Shown one piece after another: positions 24,887 through 35,466 of a stretch of DNA of 64,000 nucleotides (position 1 is the first letter of the stretch; each line of letters opens with the position of its first letter). The stretch covers positions 32,190 through 96,189 of the forward strand of contig CAVTOR010000009.1 in NCBI GenBank assembly GCA_963736235.1. The letters are read 5' to 3'. The DNA comes from CAVORB01 sp963736235. GTDB taxonomy: Bacteria; Pseudomonadota; Gammaproteobacteria; Chromatiales; Chromatiaceae. The position numbers and the translations under genes are program-made. A model generated the notes under the pieces. It made no database searches. It saw nothing but the letters and a program-made list of their open reading frames with translations, and was not told where the DNA came from.

Positions 24887-27730
24887 ATGTCGGAGCCCGA
24901 AGTCTTGATGCTCGATTTCGTTGTGCTGGAATGGCTGATCCTGTTCGTGGGGTTGGCGCTGCTCGGTCTCGTCGGCGCCTGGGTGGCCTGGCGCAACCGG
25001 CAGGAATTCGAGGCGATGCAGGCGCGCAAGACCGCGCCTGCCGGTCCCGAGCACTGGCACAGTCTGAGCATCGGCGAGGCGTTCGAGAGGCTTGAAAGCG
25101 CGAAGGAGGGGCTCTCCGCGGAAGACGCGGGGCGCCGCCTCGCCCGCCACGGGCCCAACCGGCTTCCCGAGGTCAAGCCGCGCACCGCCCTGGTGCGCTT
25201 CCTGTATCAGTTCCACAACGTGCTCATCTACGTCCTTCTCGCGGCAGGCGCGGTCACGGCGCTGCTGCACCACTGGCTGGACGCGGGCGTCATTCTCGGT
25301 GTGGTGGTCATCAACGCGGTCATCGGGTACGTGCAGGAGGGAAAGGCGGAAGACGCCCTGCACGCGATCCGCCAGATGCTATCGCCGCATGCGATGGTCT
25401 GGAGGGGCGGCCGCCAGGTTACCGTCGACGCATCGCAGCTGGTGCCAGGCGACGTAGTATCCCTGCAGTCGGGTGATAAGGTGCCGGCCGATCTTCGCCT
25501 GTTCCGGGCCAAAGGCCTGCAGGTAGAGGAGGCGGCCTTGACCGGAGAATCCGTCCCGGTGGAAAAGGGCACGGATCCCTTGTCGCGTGACACCGTGCTC
25601 GCCGACCGCCGCTGCATGGCATTCAGCGGCACGCTGGTAACGCACGGCCAAGGCATGGGCGTCGTCGTGGCGACTGGTGCGCACACCGAGATCGGGCGCA
25701 TCAGCGCTCTGGTCGCCGAGGTCCAGCAGTTGACCACGCCGCTGTTGCGCCAGATGGCCCAGTTCGGACGCTGGCTGACGGTCGCCATCCTGCTGGTCGC
25801 CGTGGCCGGATTCGCCTTCGGCGTGCTGGTGCGAGACTACACCGCTGCCGAGATGTTCCTTGCCGCCGTGGGTCTCGCGGTCGCCGCGATTCCCGAGGGA
25901 CTGCCCGCGATCATGACCATTACCCTGGCCATTGGCGTTCAGCGCATGGCCGGGCGGAACGCGATCATCCGGCGCCTGCCGGCGGTCGAGACCCTGGGTA
26001 CCGTGGGCGTCATCTGCTCGGACAAGACCGGCACCCTGACCCGCAACGAAATGACGGTCAGCACCATTGTCACTGCGGAGCGCCGGCTGGCGCTCACCGG
26101 GACGGGCTACGATCCCCACGGTGGATTCGTGCTCGACGGTGAGGTCTTCGCGGCGGAGAGCGACCCGGTGCTGCAGCAGGCGCTGCAGGCGGTGCTCCTG
26201 TGCAATGACGCGGCTCTTGAATCCGGCGACGGAGCTTGGCGGGTGCACGGGGACCCGATGGAGGGCGCGTTGCTGATCGCGGGCATCAAGAGCGGACTGG
26301 AGCCGGAGGCCGTCAACAAGGAGCACCCGCGCACGGACCTGATCCCGTTCGATTCCGGCCACAAGTTCATGGCCACGCTGCACCACAGCCATGCGGGTCA
26401 GGCATTCATCTTCGTCAAGGGGGCGCCGGAGGCGGTGCTCGAGTTTTGCGCTCAGCAACGCACGGCGGACGGCTTCGAGACCCTCGACAGGCCTGTATGG
26501 CAAGAGCGCATCGAGGCCCTCGCGCAGGGCGGGCAACGGGTGCTTGCGGTGGCGGCGAAGCCCGGAGAGAGCCACCGATCGGAGCTCGATTTTTCCGATA
26601 TCGGAAACGACTTGGTACTGCTGGCGCTGTTCGGTCTGATGGACCCGCCCCGAGAGGAGGCGATCGAGGCGGTGCGTGTCTGCGCCAACGCCGGCATCCG
26701 GGTGAAGATGATCACCGGCGATCACGCCGCGACGGCCCGCGCCATTGCCACCCAGGTTGGGTTGGCCAATCCCGACGAGGCGCTCACGGGGCGAGAGCTC
26801 GACGCCATGGACGACGAGACATTGCGGCGACGGGTGGCGGAGGTGAACGTCTACGCACGGGTCACGCCGGAGCACAAGCTGCGTTTGGTGCAGATGCTGC
26901 AGCAGGCGGGCGAGGTCGCCGCCATGACTGGCGACGGGGTCAATGACGCACCCGCCTTGAAGCGTGCCGACGTTGGCGTGGCCATGGGCGTGAATGGCAC
27001 GGAAGCGGCCAAGGAGGCCGCCGAGATGGTGCTGGCGGACGACAACTTCGCATCCATCGCGAACGCGGTGGAGGAGGGCCGTACCGTCTACGACAACCTG
27101 CGGAAGGCCGTGTTGTTCATCCTGCCCACGAACGGCGGAGAGGCCCTCGTCGTCCTCGGCGCGATCCTGTTCGGCTTCCACCAGTTCCCTCTGACCCCCG
27201 TGCAGATCCTCTGGGTCAACATGATCACTGCGGTGACGCTGGCGCTGGCGCTGGCCTTCGAGCCCCCCGAGCCCGGGGTGATGCGCCGGCCGCCAAGAAA
27301 TCCGCGCGATCCCTTACTGACCGGCTGGTTCCTGTGGCGCATCGCCTACGTCGCCGTGATCCTGACCGCCGGCACCTTCGGCCTGTTCCTGTGGGAGATG
27401 GATCGCGGCGTGAGTATCGAGCACGCGCGGACCGTGGCCGTGAACACGCTGGTCGTGTTCGAGATCTTCTATCTCTTCAACTCCCGTTACATCACCGCGC
27501 CCGTGCTGAACCGCGCCGGCTTGCTGGGGAATCGTTACGCGCTGCTGGCGGTTGGTCTCTTGATCCTGTTTCAGCTCGGCTTCACCTATCTGCCGCCGAT
27601 GCAGGCCCTGTTCGGAACCGCGGCGATCAGCCTCGCGATCTGGGGCCGCATCGTTCTGGTGGCCTCCACCGTGCTGTTCCTGGTCGAGCTCGAGAAGGCG
27701 CTGGTGCGCCGCTGGGTCCGGTCGCGGTGA
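24887..27730 (+). CDS. P2-type cation-transporting ATPase
   Basis: This 947-residue pump has an extra N-terminal membrane segment (about 8-32), the N-terminal cation-ATPase domain, the actuator TGES loop, the M4 motif PEGLPA, the phosphorylation site DKTGT with Asp379, the hinge TGDGVNDAPAL, and a C-terminal six-helix block. M6 reads NMITAVTLALALAFEP. This is the P2 group (Ca2+, Na+ or K+ pumps) rather than a heavy-metal P1B pump; the ion cannot be fixed by eye. The start with GGGAG 7 bases upstream is preferred to the GTG 6 bases earlier. Confidence 0.92.
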   Translation: MSEPEVLMLDFVVLEWLILFVGLALLGLVGAWVAWRNRQEFEAMQARKTAPAGPEHWHSLSIGEAFERLESAKEGLSAEDAGRRLARHGPNRLPEVKPRTALVRFLYQFHNVLIYVLLAAGAVTALLHHWLDAGVILGVVVINAVIGYVQEGKAEDALHAIRQMLSPHAMVWRGGRQVTVDASQLVPGDVVSLQSGDKVPADLRLFRAKGLQVEEAALTGESVPVEKGTDPLSRDTVLADRRCMAFSGTLVTHGQGMGVVVATGAHTEIGRISALVAEVQQLTTPLLRQMAQFGRWLTVAILLVAVAGFAFGVLVRDYTAAEMFLAAVGLAVAAIPEGLPAIMTITLAIGVQRMAGRNAIIRRLPAVETLGTVGVICSDKTGTLTRNEMTVSTIVTAERRLALTGTGYDPHGGFVLDGEVFAAESDPVLQQALQAVLLCNDAALESGDGAWRVHGDPMEGALLIAGIKSGLEPEAVNKEHPRTDLIPFDSGHKFMATLHHSHAGQAFIFVKGAPEAVLEFCAQQRTADGFETLDRPVWQERIEALAQGGQRVLAVAAKPGESHRSELDFSDIGNDLVLLALFGLMDPPREEAIEAVRVCANAGIRVKMITGDHAATARAIATQVGLANPDEALTGRELDAMDDETLRRRVAEVNVYARVTPEHKLRLVQMLQQAGEVAAMTGDGVNDAPALKRADVGVAMGVNGTEAAKEAAEMVLADDNFASIANAVEEGRTVYDNLRKAVLFILPTNGGEALVVLGAILFGFHQFPLTPVQILWVNMITAVTLALALAFEPPEPGVMRRPPRNPRDPLLTGWFLWRIAYVAVILTAGTFGLFLWEMDRGVSIEHARTVAVNTLVVFEIFYLFNSRYITAPVLNRAGLLGNRYALLAVGLLILFQLGFTYLPPMQALFGTAAISLAIWGRIVLVASTVLFLVELEKALVRRWVRSR

Positions 27731-27967
27731 ACCCGCCCGGTCGGGAGGCAGGAGCACGCCAGTGTAGTGCGCTCGAAATTGCGGAACTTATCGGAGGCAT
27801 GCACATCGGCGATTTTTCCTGATTTGGATCTTCCCAACCCGACGAACGGGCGGAAACTTGGCTGCCAGCAATAGTTTCCGGGAATCTTGGGACGCGTTCC
27901 CTTCGTCGTTATAAGTGCCAAACAGACTGGCGCAGTACACTAGCGCACTGAATCGGAGGATCCGGAA

Positions 27968-28945
27968 ATGCAGCGATTTGGCAACATCCTGTTCGTGTCA
28001 GCCCCGGGGGAAGACGACCGTGGGGCGCTGGAGCGGGCCGCGTCGCTCGCGGACAGCAATCAGGCAGCGCTTACCCTGGTCGAGGTGGTCGAGCAGCTTT
28101 CCGCTGACCTGACCCTGGCGGAAGTCGATTGCTCCGCCGAGGACCTGCAGAAGGAGCTGGTCGACGCGGCGGCAGAGCGTCTCGAGGCGCTTGCCGCGCC
28201 TTGGCGCGGGCGCGTCGAGATCCATCACAAGGTACTGGTGGGCACGCCCTTCCTCGTGACCATCCGTGAGGTGCTGCGCGGGGGCCGCGACCTGGTGGTC
28301 AAGGCGTCCGAGTCAGACGGCTTGCTCGACCGCGTCTTCGGCAGTCAGGACATGCACCTGCTGCGCAAGTGCCCGTGTCCGGTCTGGCTCGTTAAGCCGA
28401 GCGAGTTCAAGCCTTACCGGCGAATCCTGGCCGCCGTGGATATGGATCAGATCGATGCGCGGGCGGCGGATATGCAGTTCGAGCTCAGCCGCCAGATCGT
28501 TGAGATGGCCTCCGCGCTCGCCCTGTCGGAGCTCTCCGAGCTTCACCTGGTCAACGCCTGGCAAGCCGTGGGCGAGTCCGCGCTGCGCACCGGTCGCGCC
28601 ATGCTTCCGCCGTCCGAGGTGGAGAAATACGTCGAGGGCGTACGCCTCGGACATCAACATCTCCTGGACGTGCTCTCCCGGCATCTGGCGGAGCGTCTCG
28701 GCGACAGGGCCATGGAATACCTGAAGATGCGTCAGCACCTGATCAAGGGAGCGGCGCGGAAGGTGATCCCGGACCTCGCCGCGGAGTTGGGCGTGGATCT
28801 GGTGGTGATGGGTACCGTGGGCAGGACGGGCATCGCCGGCTTCCTCATCGGCAACACGGCCGAGACCATCCTGAACCGGTTGAGCTGCTCGGTGCTGGCG
28901 GTAAAACCCAAAGGGTTCATCTCGCCGGTTCAACTCGAGGGCTGA
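27968..28945 (+). CDS. Tandem universal stress protein (UspE-like)
   Basis: A 325-residue protein of two Usp domains (about 1-145 and 150-315). The second keeps the ATP-binding pattern GTVGRTGIAGFLIGNTAE; the first has lost it. This matches UspE-type tandem proteins. A GGAGGA site lies 10 bases before the ATG. It follows the P-type ATPase after 237 non-coding bases and is convergent with the ZntB-like gene. A role in membrane or energy stress is inferred from family. Confidence 0.9.
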   Translation: MQRFGNILFVSAPGEDDRGALERAASLADSNQAALTLVEVVEQLSADLTLAEVDCSAEDLQKELVDAAAERLEALAAPWRGRVEIHHKVLVGTPFLVTIREVLRGGRDLVVKASESDGLLDRVFGSQDMHLLRKCPCPVWLVKPSEFKPYRRILAAVDMDQIDARAADMQFELSRQIVEMASALALSELSELHLVNAWQAVGESALRTGRAMLPPSEVEKYVEGVRLGHQHLLDVLSRHLAERLGDRAMEYLKMRQHLIKGAARKVIPDLAAELGVDLVVMGTVGRTGIAGFLIGNTAETILNRLSCSVLAVKPKGFISPVQLEG

Positions 28946-28990
28946 ATCCGTGTTCAGACCCCGTCTTTCGATCTCGACCGCCGAACGGAT

Positions 28991-29980
28991 TCAGAACCAG
29001 CGCTTTCTGCGCAGATACCACAGTTGCAGGCCGATGAAGGCCGCCATCCCAACGCACAGCAGGAGGAAGGCCCAGGGTGTCTCGGCTCCGGGGATGCCGT
29101 CGACGTTCACCCCGAGCAACCCAGTGATGAATCCGAGGGGCAGGAACACGGAGGTGATCACCGACAGCAGATACATGCGTTGCTCGGTCTTCTCCGACAG
29201 ACGCTGCAACAGCTCCTCCTGGGTGACCGTCGCCCGGTCGCGCGAGGCCTCCAGCGCCTCCAGAAAGCGGGTCGTCTGATCGGCCACCTCGCGCAGCCAG
29301 GCGCGGTCGTCCTCCGCCAGCCAGGTCACCTTGGCCGCCGCCAGGCGTAGCAGCGCGTCCCGCTGCGGGACCAGATACCGGCGCAGCCCGATAAAGGTGC
29401 GGCGCAGGTCCGCCAGGGCGGTGTTGGTCTCCTCCAGGCGGCCCTCGTCCACCTGGTCCTCCAGGTCGTCGGCCTGATCCTCGAGACCCTCGATGACGTC
29501 ATCCATACGCTCGGCGAGGCGGTCGGCGATGGAAGACAGCAACTCCCCGGCGGTGCAGGGGCCGCGCCCCCGCTCGATGGAGTCCTGCACGTCGCGGACG
29601 GCGTGCAGCGGCAGCTTGCGGCAGCTGACAACCAGGTGCTCGCTGGCCCAGATGCGGATGGACACCATGTCGTCCGGCTCCGCGCCGGGGTTAAAGTTGA
29701 TTCCGCGCAGCGTCACCAGGACGCCGTCGTCGAACGCCAGCAGGCGCGGTCTGGTGTGCTCGGCCAGCAGGGCGTCGGCGACCGTCTCGTCGAGCCCGCT
29801 CTGCGCGCGCACGAAGGCGCCCGTATGCGGGTCGGGTAGATCCAGGTGGATCCAGGTCAACCCGTCGGACCGCGGCGTCGACCGGATGCCGTCCCAGTCC
29901 AGCGGCGTGCCGCCGCCCTGACCGTCGAGGCGGAAGGCGCAGATGAGCCCGCGCTCGGTGGTTCGGTTGGTGTTCGTCAT
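28991..29980 (-). CDS. zntB: CorA-family zinc transporter, ZntB-like
   Basis: A 329-residue protein with a large N-terminal cytoplasmic funnel domain, a long helix with heptad charge pattern (about 150-260), and two C-terminal membrane helices. The loop after the first helix has GVN in place of CorA's GMN, the form seen in ZntB proteins that move Zn2+. Length agrees with the family. It is convergent with the Usp gene and follows the MscS gene by 57 bases on the same strand. Confidence 0.88.
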   Translation of the reverse strand: MTNTNRTTERGLICAFRLDGQGGGTPLDWDGIRSTPRSDGLTWIHLDLPDPHTGAFVRAQSGLDETVADALLAEHTRPRLLAFDDGVLVTLRGINFNPGAEPDDMVSIRIWASEHLVVSCRKLPLHAVRDVQDSIERGRGPCTAGELLSSIADRLAERMDDVIEGLEDQADDLEDQVDEGRLEETNTALADLRRTFIGLRRYLVPQRDALLRLAAAKVTWLAEDDRAWLREVADQTTRFLEALEASRDRATVTQEELLQRLSEKTEQRMYLLSVITSVFLPLGFITGLLGVNVDGIPGAETPWAFLLLCVGMAAFIGLQLWYLRRKRWF

Positions 29981-30037
29981 GGTGATCGTTGAGAGGCACT
30001 CAAGGCGTCAGGCGATGCCGCGGCGGATGGTGTCGGT

Positions 30038-31744
30038 TCAGTCCACCCGTCCCACGGCGCCGTGCAATGTCATCTGAGGGAATGGGATCTCCCATCCGTG
30101 CTCGGTACAGGCATCGACGCACCAGCGCTGAATGGCGCGCCGCAGCCGATTATAGAGGTCTCCCAGCTCGCCCTTGAAGTCCGCGATCACCGCCAGGTCC
30201 AGCGATGAGGTATTCGCCTGGGCGAATTCCACTCTGAGGTTCAACAGCTGATCGCCGAAGCCCTCCTGCTCGATCCGCTGCTGTAGGTAATCCTGGAGAA
30301 GCTGCGGGATGCGGCTGGTGCTATCGGCCTGCAGCTTGTAGCTGACGCCGATGATCTCTTTGACGCGGAAGTTGGTTGCCAGGTTGCGCGGCGACTTCGC
30401 GAGGAAGTCGCCGGTCTGGTAGGTGAGCTGGGCCCCGCCGCGCTCCACCAGCTGCACCAGCTCGGGAGAGATGCCGATGACCTTGCCACGCACGCCATCG
30501 CTGAGGATGACCCAGTCGCCCTTCTTGCACGGAAACCAGGGCTCTTCGTGCCGGCAGGGCCGCGATTTCATGTCCACCAGCTCGTTGATCGGCACGCGCT
30601 GGGTGAGCTCCGCCACCGGATTGACCAGAGTGCAGAAGACGTTGATCTGCCGTACCTGCCAGGGAAGGCCGTCCATGTTCAGGCGCTCCCCCTCGCGCAC
30701 CGAGCCGATGTTCAGGAAGATCTGGATCTGATGGATGTAGCGGGGCAGGGTCTGCCGCAGGGTCCAGGCGACGCCCAGCAGCAGCAGGATGCTGAGGCTG
30801 AAGAGCACCCAGTCCTCCACCACGTAGAAGACGATCATGGGGCCCATGAGGACCAGGAACAGGGTGACGATCCGGTGGATCAGTTCGACCAGCCGCAGGC
30901 GGAAGCTGCGGTGCGCCTTCTTGAAACCCGGCACGAAGCGCAGCATGGCCTGATGGGTCAGGCGGGACAGGAGCAGGATGCCGACCACCACCAGGAGGGC
31001 GATCGTGAGGTAGAGCCCGCGCTGCTGGAAGAAGGTCTTGAGATAGCTCTGGGACGCCTCGGCCAAGGATACTTCGGTCGAGACTAGCTCCTGCAGCTGC
31101 AGCTCAGCCGCCTGCAGCTCGCTCTGGGTAAAGGTCTGCTGTCGCCGCCACTTCTCCAAGGTCCGTTCCAGCGCCTGAGTGACGGGCTTCTCTTTGCTCT
31201 CGGATACCAGATGCTCGGCGTTGGCGATGGCCTGCTCCAGTACCGGCAGGCTTTCCTGGTAGCCGGCGATCCTGTCCTTGAGGTCCGACTTCTGCCGCAC
31301 GTGGGAGGTCATCTCCTTCATCTCGTCCAGTGCGGGCTTCAGCAGGGCGAACAGCTCCCGTTGGAAGTTGAACGCCTCCTCCTCCTTGGCGCGCAGGGCG
31401 GTGAGGTCGATGCCGGCGGAGATGTTCTCGAAGTTATCGGTGACGGCGCGCAGGTCGGACTCCAGCTTGTCGAGCTGCAGCTTCAGATTTTCCTTCTCCG
31501 CATCGGATTGGCTTGCGCCGATCTGCTTGTTGACCTCCTTGATGTCCCGCATGATCGCGGTTCGCAGATCGACGAAGGAGGCCAGGGTATCGATCGTGCC
31601 GGCGGCGAGCGTGGCCTGCGCCTCAGTCCCGTCCTTGCCCAGGGCGGCTGGCGCTGTCTGTTCGGATTGTGCCTGGGTGCCGAGGGGCAGCAGCAGCCAG
31701 AGGATGCCGGCGACGGCGGCTCGGGCTCGTTCGTGCAGAATCAT
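30038..31744 (-). CDS. MscS-family mechanosensitive channel with periplasmic coiled-coil domain
   Basis: Translation probably starts at the ATG at 31744, giving 568 residues with a signal peptide (1-27). A long helical, coiled-coil periplasmic domain (about 40-250) is followed by three to four membrane segments (about 255-390) and an MscS beta/C-terminal domain (about 400-560). It resembles the larger MscK/MscM-type or YbdG-like channels. One region (about 425-455, two cysteine-containing turns) differs from plain MscS. It lies 19 bases downstream of the AstE/AspA-like gene. Confidence 0.82.
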   Translation of the reverse strand: MILHERARAAVAGILWLLLPLGTQAQSEQTAPAALGKDGTEAQATLAAGTIDTLASFVDLRTAIMRDIKEVNKQIGASQSDAEKENLKLQLDKLESDLRAVTDNFENISAGIDLTALRAKEEEAFNFQRELFALLKPALDEMKEMTSHVRQKSDLKDRIAGYQESLPVLEQAIANAEHLVSESKEKPVTQALERTLEKWRRQQTFTQSELQAAELQLQELVSTEVSLAEASQSYLKTFFQQRGLYLTIALLVVVGILLLSRLTHQAMLRFVPGFKKAHRSFRLRLVELIHRIVTLFLVLMGPMIVFYVVEDWVLFSLSILLLLGVAWTLRQTLPRYIHQIQIFLNIGSVREGERLNMDGLPWQVRQINVFCTLVNPVAELTQRVPINELVDMKSRPCRHEEPWFPCKKGDWVILSDGVRGKVIGISPELVQLVERGGAQLTYQTGDFLAKSPRNLATNFRVKEIIGVSYKLQADSTSRIPQLLQDYLQQRIEQEGFGDQLLNLRVEFAQANTSSLDLAVIADFKGELGDLYNRLRRAIQRWCVDACTEHGWEIPFPQMTLHGAVGRVD

Positions 31745-31763
31745 CTTTCGGGCTCGCTGTGCG

Positions 31764-32805
31764 TCAAACGATCGGAGGATCGAGGCCGTCCATGTCGTCC
31801 AGGTGCTTCTGCTGGAAGGCCTCCACCTCGTCGGCGGCGTCGTCGTGCTCGCTGCCGAAGCGGGCGATATGGAACAGGGCCTCGCCCTCGTGGACCGACG
31901 GGATTTGCACGCGGCCGATGACGACACCGCGGACGTGGGCGGTCACCGGGTGCTGGGTGCCGCTGTAGGGGTCGCTGACGTAACCGAGTACATCGCCGCG
32001 CTGAACCGTGGCGCCGAGCGCCACCAGGGTTCGCAGCAGGCCGCTCTCGGGGGCGCGCGTCCAGCTGCTGGAGCGGGCGATGAAGGGCGCGGCCTCGCGC
32101 GCGCGTCGGCTCGAGGACTTGAGCATCCCCAACTCGCGCATGACGTTGAGTACGCCCATCACGCCGGCGCGAATCGGGACCTCGTCGAACCGCAGCCCCT
32201 CGCCCGCCTCGTAGAGCAGCATCGGAATGCCGAGCTCCGTGGCCGCCTCGCGCAGCGAGCCGTCGCGCAGCGTCGCGTTGAGCAGCACCGGAACACCGAA
32301 GGCGCGGGCGAGACGCTCGGTCTCCGGGTCGTCGAGATCGGCGCGGATCTGCGGCAGATTGGTGCGGTGGATGGCGCCGGTGTGCAGATCGATACCGTGG
32401 GTGCAGTGACGCACCATCTCGTCGATGAACAGGTGTGCCACCCGCGCCGCCAGGGAGCCCGAGGCGTGCCCCGGAAAGCAGCGGTTCAGATCGCGCCGGT
32501 CGGGCAGGTAGCGGGACTGGTGGATCACGCCGTAGACGTTGACCACCGGCACCGCGATCAGCGTGCCGGTAAGTCTGCGCAAGGCCTTGACCTCGAGCAG
32601 GCGCCGGATGATCTCCACGCCGTTGAGCTCGTCGCCGTGCATCGCCGCGGAGACGAACAGGCACGGGCCCGTCCCGCTTGCCATGCACCACATGCACCGG
32701 CATGGACAGACGCGTGTGCGAGTTCAGCTTCGGCAACGCAAGGTCGATGACCGCCCGGTGTCCGGCGGCGACGGACTGACCCTGGATGACGAACGGCGGA
32801 CGCAT
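31764..32805 (-). pseudogene. AstE/AspA-like zinc carboxypeptidase (frameshifted)
   Basis: The product is a succinylglutamate desuccinylase/aspartoacylase family M14 metallopeptidase: HGDELNGVEI supplies the zinc His/Glu pair, DLNRCFPG the substrate arginine, and GIDLHTG the third ligand. The first 42 codons (MRPPFVIQG onward) and the rest lie in different frames. Removing one G near 32683 joins them into a 347-codon gene of normal size. It starts 3 bases after rimK, a pairing common in gammaproteobacteria, where the enzyme is thought to work with RimK. The frameshift may be a sequence error. Confidence 0.82.
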
Positions 32806-32808
32806 TGC

Positions 32809-33718
32809 CTACCCTTTGCCGCGGGTGCGCGTCTTGCCGAGGGCGGCGGTTCGCTCGATGAAGGCGACGATCATGCCCGCGACGTCCTTGCCGGTGGAGC
32901 GTCTCGATCCCTTCCAGGCCGGGGGAGGAGTTGACCTCCATGACCACCGGTCCGTGGTTGGAGCGCAGCAGGTCGACGCCCGCGACGTTCAGCCCCATGG
33001 TCTGGGCGGCGCGGACGGCGGTGGAGCGCTCCTCGGGGGTGATGCGGACGACGCTCGCGGTGCCGCCGCGGTGCAGGTTGGAGCGGAACTCGCCCTCCTT
33101 GCCCTGGCGCTTCATGGCCGCCACCACCTTGTCGCCGATCACGAAGCAGCGCATGTCCGCGCCGCCGGCCTCCTTGATGAACTCCTGCACCAGGATGTTG
33201 GCGTGCAGGCCCATGAAGGCCTCGATCACGCTCTCGGCCGCCTTGTGCGTCTCCGCCAGCACCACGCCGATGCCCTGGGTGCCTTCCAGCAGCTTGATCA
33301 CCAGCGGCGCGCCGCCGACCATCTTGATCAGGTCCTGGATGTCGTCCGGCTTGTGGGCGAACCCGGTCACCGGCAGGCCGATACCCTTGCGCGACAGCAG
33401 CTGCAGGGAGCGCAGCTTGTCGCGGGAACGGCGTGATGGCCACCGACTCGTTGAGCGGGATAGACCCCCATCATCTCGAACTGGCGCAGCACCGCGGTGC
33501 CGTAGAAGGTGACCGAGGCGCCGATGCGCGGGATCACGGCATCGAATCCCTCCAGCTTCTCGCCCTTGTAGTGGATCTCCGGGCGCATGGAGGTGATGTT
33601 CATGTAGCAGCGCAGCACAGTCGAGCACCCGCACCTCGTGGCCGCGCGCTTCGGCGGCCTCCACCAGGCGGCGGGTGGAGTAGAGCTTGGGGTTTCTGGA
33701 CAGGATGGCGATCTTCAT
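32809..33718 (-). pseudogene. rimK: Ribosomal protein S6 glutamate ligase RimK (frameshifted)
   Basis: The pieces read in order as RimK: MKIAILSRNPKLYSTRRL, then the pre-ATP-grasp part (FDAVIPRIGAS), the ATP-grasp domain (PLVIKLLEGTQGIGV, VQEFIKEAGGADMRCFVIGD) and the metal site VMEVNSSPGLEGIE. RimK adds glutamates to the C-terminus of ribosomal protein S6. The frame changes about four times (near 33613, 33455, 33433 and 32905), and each is cured by removing one base. The corrected length is then 302 codons, normal for RimK. No stop or substitution damage is visible otherwise. Confidence 0.88.
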
Positions 33719-34045
33719 TGTGGACTCCTCGGTGGCAAGTGTTTCGAGAACGCGAAGATACCATCACGGAGCGCGCGGGGGAGACCCGGGGTAGTGACAG
33801 GCTTCAGGTATGCAATGTGTAGATGCGTCGGGTGCGGCCATCGAGAATGGTCGGACCGCTCTTCGAAATCCGTTGGTTCGGATCAAGGGGGACCGTGATC
33901 GTGTGCGCAGGCTACGGCTTTGTGAGCGATAAAAATAGCGATAAATTTTTCATGATCGCGAAAGGATATCCTATCGCGCAGAGATGGGCCTGACCATCTT
34001 TCATGTCTTTCTCCCGGTCAAGCGTGTCGCCATTTCGGTCGGATC
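33719..34045. other. Intergenic gap between rimK and mgtE, no gene
   Basis: Upstream of rimK and downstream of mgtE on the same strand. No convincing gene is seen. It should hold the rimK promoter; an AT-rich tract (about 33925-33955) is the best candidate area. The right end runs into a copy of the dispersed hairpin repeat. Confidence 0.4.
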
Positions 34046-34098
34046 GCGGCACGCGGATGTGCTGAATCTGGCCAGGATGGTCAGTAATCAGGCTCTCA
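34046..34098 (+). repeat. Dispersed hairpin repeat, copy A (short form)
   Basis: Shares GCGGCAC and GGATGTG with the other copies, then the hairpin CTGA...TGGCCA-GGA-TGGTCA...TCAG. The G-T pair in the stem keeps the fold. The copy ends directly at the mgtE stop codon. Confidence 0.6.
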
Positions 34099-35466
34099 TC
34101 AGAGAAGAAAGAGCGAGGCCAGACCGAGAAAGCTGAGGAAGCCGACCACATCGGTGACCGTGGTCAGGATCACGGCGCCGGAGAGTGCGGGGTCGATGCC
34201 GAGACGGTGCAGGATCAGGGGAACGGCCACACCCGAGGCGGCCGCCGCAAGCAGGTTGAGGACCATCGCGGCGGCAATGACGCCCGCGATGCCGGCGCTG
34301 TGGAACCAGAGGTAGGCGACCAGCGGCCACGATGAGCGCCCAGGCCACGCCGTTGAGGGCGCCGACCGCGATCTCCTTGGTCGTCAGCCAGCGCGACGTT
34401 GGACGGCGGCGATCTGGTCCAGTGCCAGGCCGCGGATGGTCAGCGTCAGGGTCTGGCTGCCGGCGATGCCCGCCCATGCTGGCGACGACCGGCATCAGCA
34501 CCGCCAGGGCGACGATCTTGTCCAGCGCCTCCTCGAAGCGACCGATGACCCAGGCGGCGAGAAAGACGGTGACGAGATTGATTCCGAGCCACACGGCGCG
34601 CCGCTTGGCGCTGGGCAGACACCGGGGCGAACAGGTCCTCTTCCTCCTCCAGGCCGGCGCTCGCTGAGCATCGCGCGGTCGGCCTCATCGCGGATGACGT
34701 CCACCACGTCGTCGATGGTGATGCGCCCGAGCAGGCGCTCCTCGTCATCGAGCACCGCCACCGAGATCAGGTCCCGGCGCTCGAACAGGACCGCGACCTC
34801 GTGCTCGGTGGCGCTGGCATGCACGGTCTCCGCCTCCGGCTGCATGACCGACTCGACCGGCAGCTCCGGGGTCGCCGGTATGACGGTCGGCCATGTGCAG
34901 CTTGCCGGCGATAGCGGCCGTCCGGCTCGAACACCATCAGGGCATCGGTGTGGGGCGGCAAGGTCCTGTGGCGACGCAGCCAGCGCAGCACGACCGCCAG
35001 GGTGACGTCGCTTGCGCACGCTGATCACCTCCGTGCTCATCAGACGGCCGGCGGTTCCCTCCGGATAGCTCAGCACCGCCTCGAGGCGTTTGCGGTGGTC
35101 CGCCTCCAGGGCAGCGTAGGATCGACTCGGGACCGATCCTCCGGCATCTCCTCGAGCACCTCGGCCAGGTCCTCGTCATCCATGGTGCTCGGCCGCGGCG
35201 ACCAGGTCCGCATGATCCATCTCGCCGATGATGGTCGCGCGGGCCTCGTCGCCAAGGTGGGAGAGGATCTCGCCTTCCTGCGCGGGGGGCATCGCCTCCC
35301 ACAGGGTGCTGCGTTGCTCGGGAGGGAGGGACTCGAGCAGGTCCGCGTTCTCGGCGGGATGAAGGTCCGCGACCAGCGCTCGCAGCCGTGGCTCGTCCCG
35401 GGACTCGATTTGGTCGATGATCCGATCGAGCAGCTCGTCGTGTCGATCTTCTACTTGGGTATCCAT
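34099..35466 (-). pseudogene. mgtE: MgtE magnesium transporter (many frameshifts)
   Basis: Reading across frames gives a complete MgtE: an acidic N domain (LRALVADLHPAENADLLESL, DEDLAEVLEEMPEDR), tandem CBS domains (SYPEGTAGRLMSTEVISV, DLISVAVLDDEERLLGRI), a plug/linker, and the membrane part (WLGINLVTVFLAAWVIGRFE, LAVLMPVVASMGG and later helices). About twelve single-base insertions separate the pieces. Removing twelve bases leaves 1356 bases, a whole number of codons and a normal MgtE length (452 codons). All changes are insertions, mostly a doubled base, which points to sequencing or assembly error rather than decay. Confidence 0.85.

Noticed and set aside
25379..27181. Minus-strand frame of 600 codons inside the P-type ATPase gene
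   Set aside because: Shadow of a gene with all P-type ATPase motifs; its product is His/Arg/Gln-rich with no domain.
32558..33718. A single 386-residue protein from the rimK frame
   Set aside because: It mixes true RimK segments with out-of-frame stretches and runs into the next gene; the true gene is the shorter, frame-corrected one.
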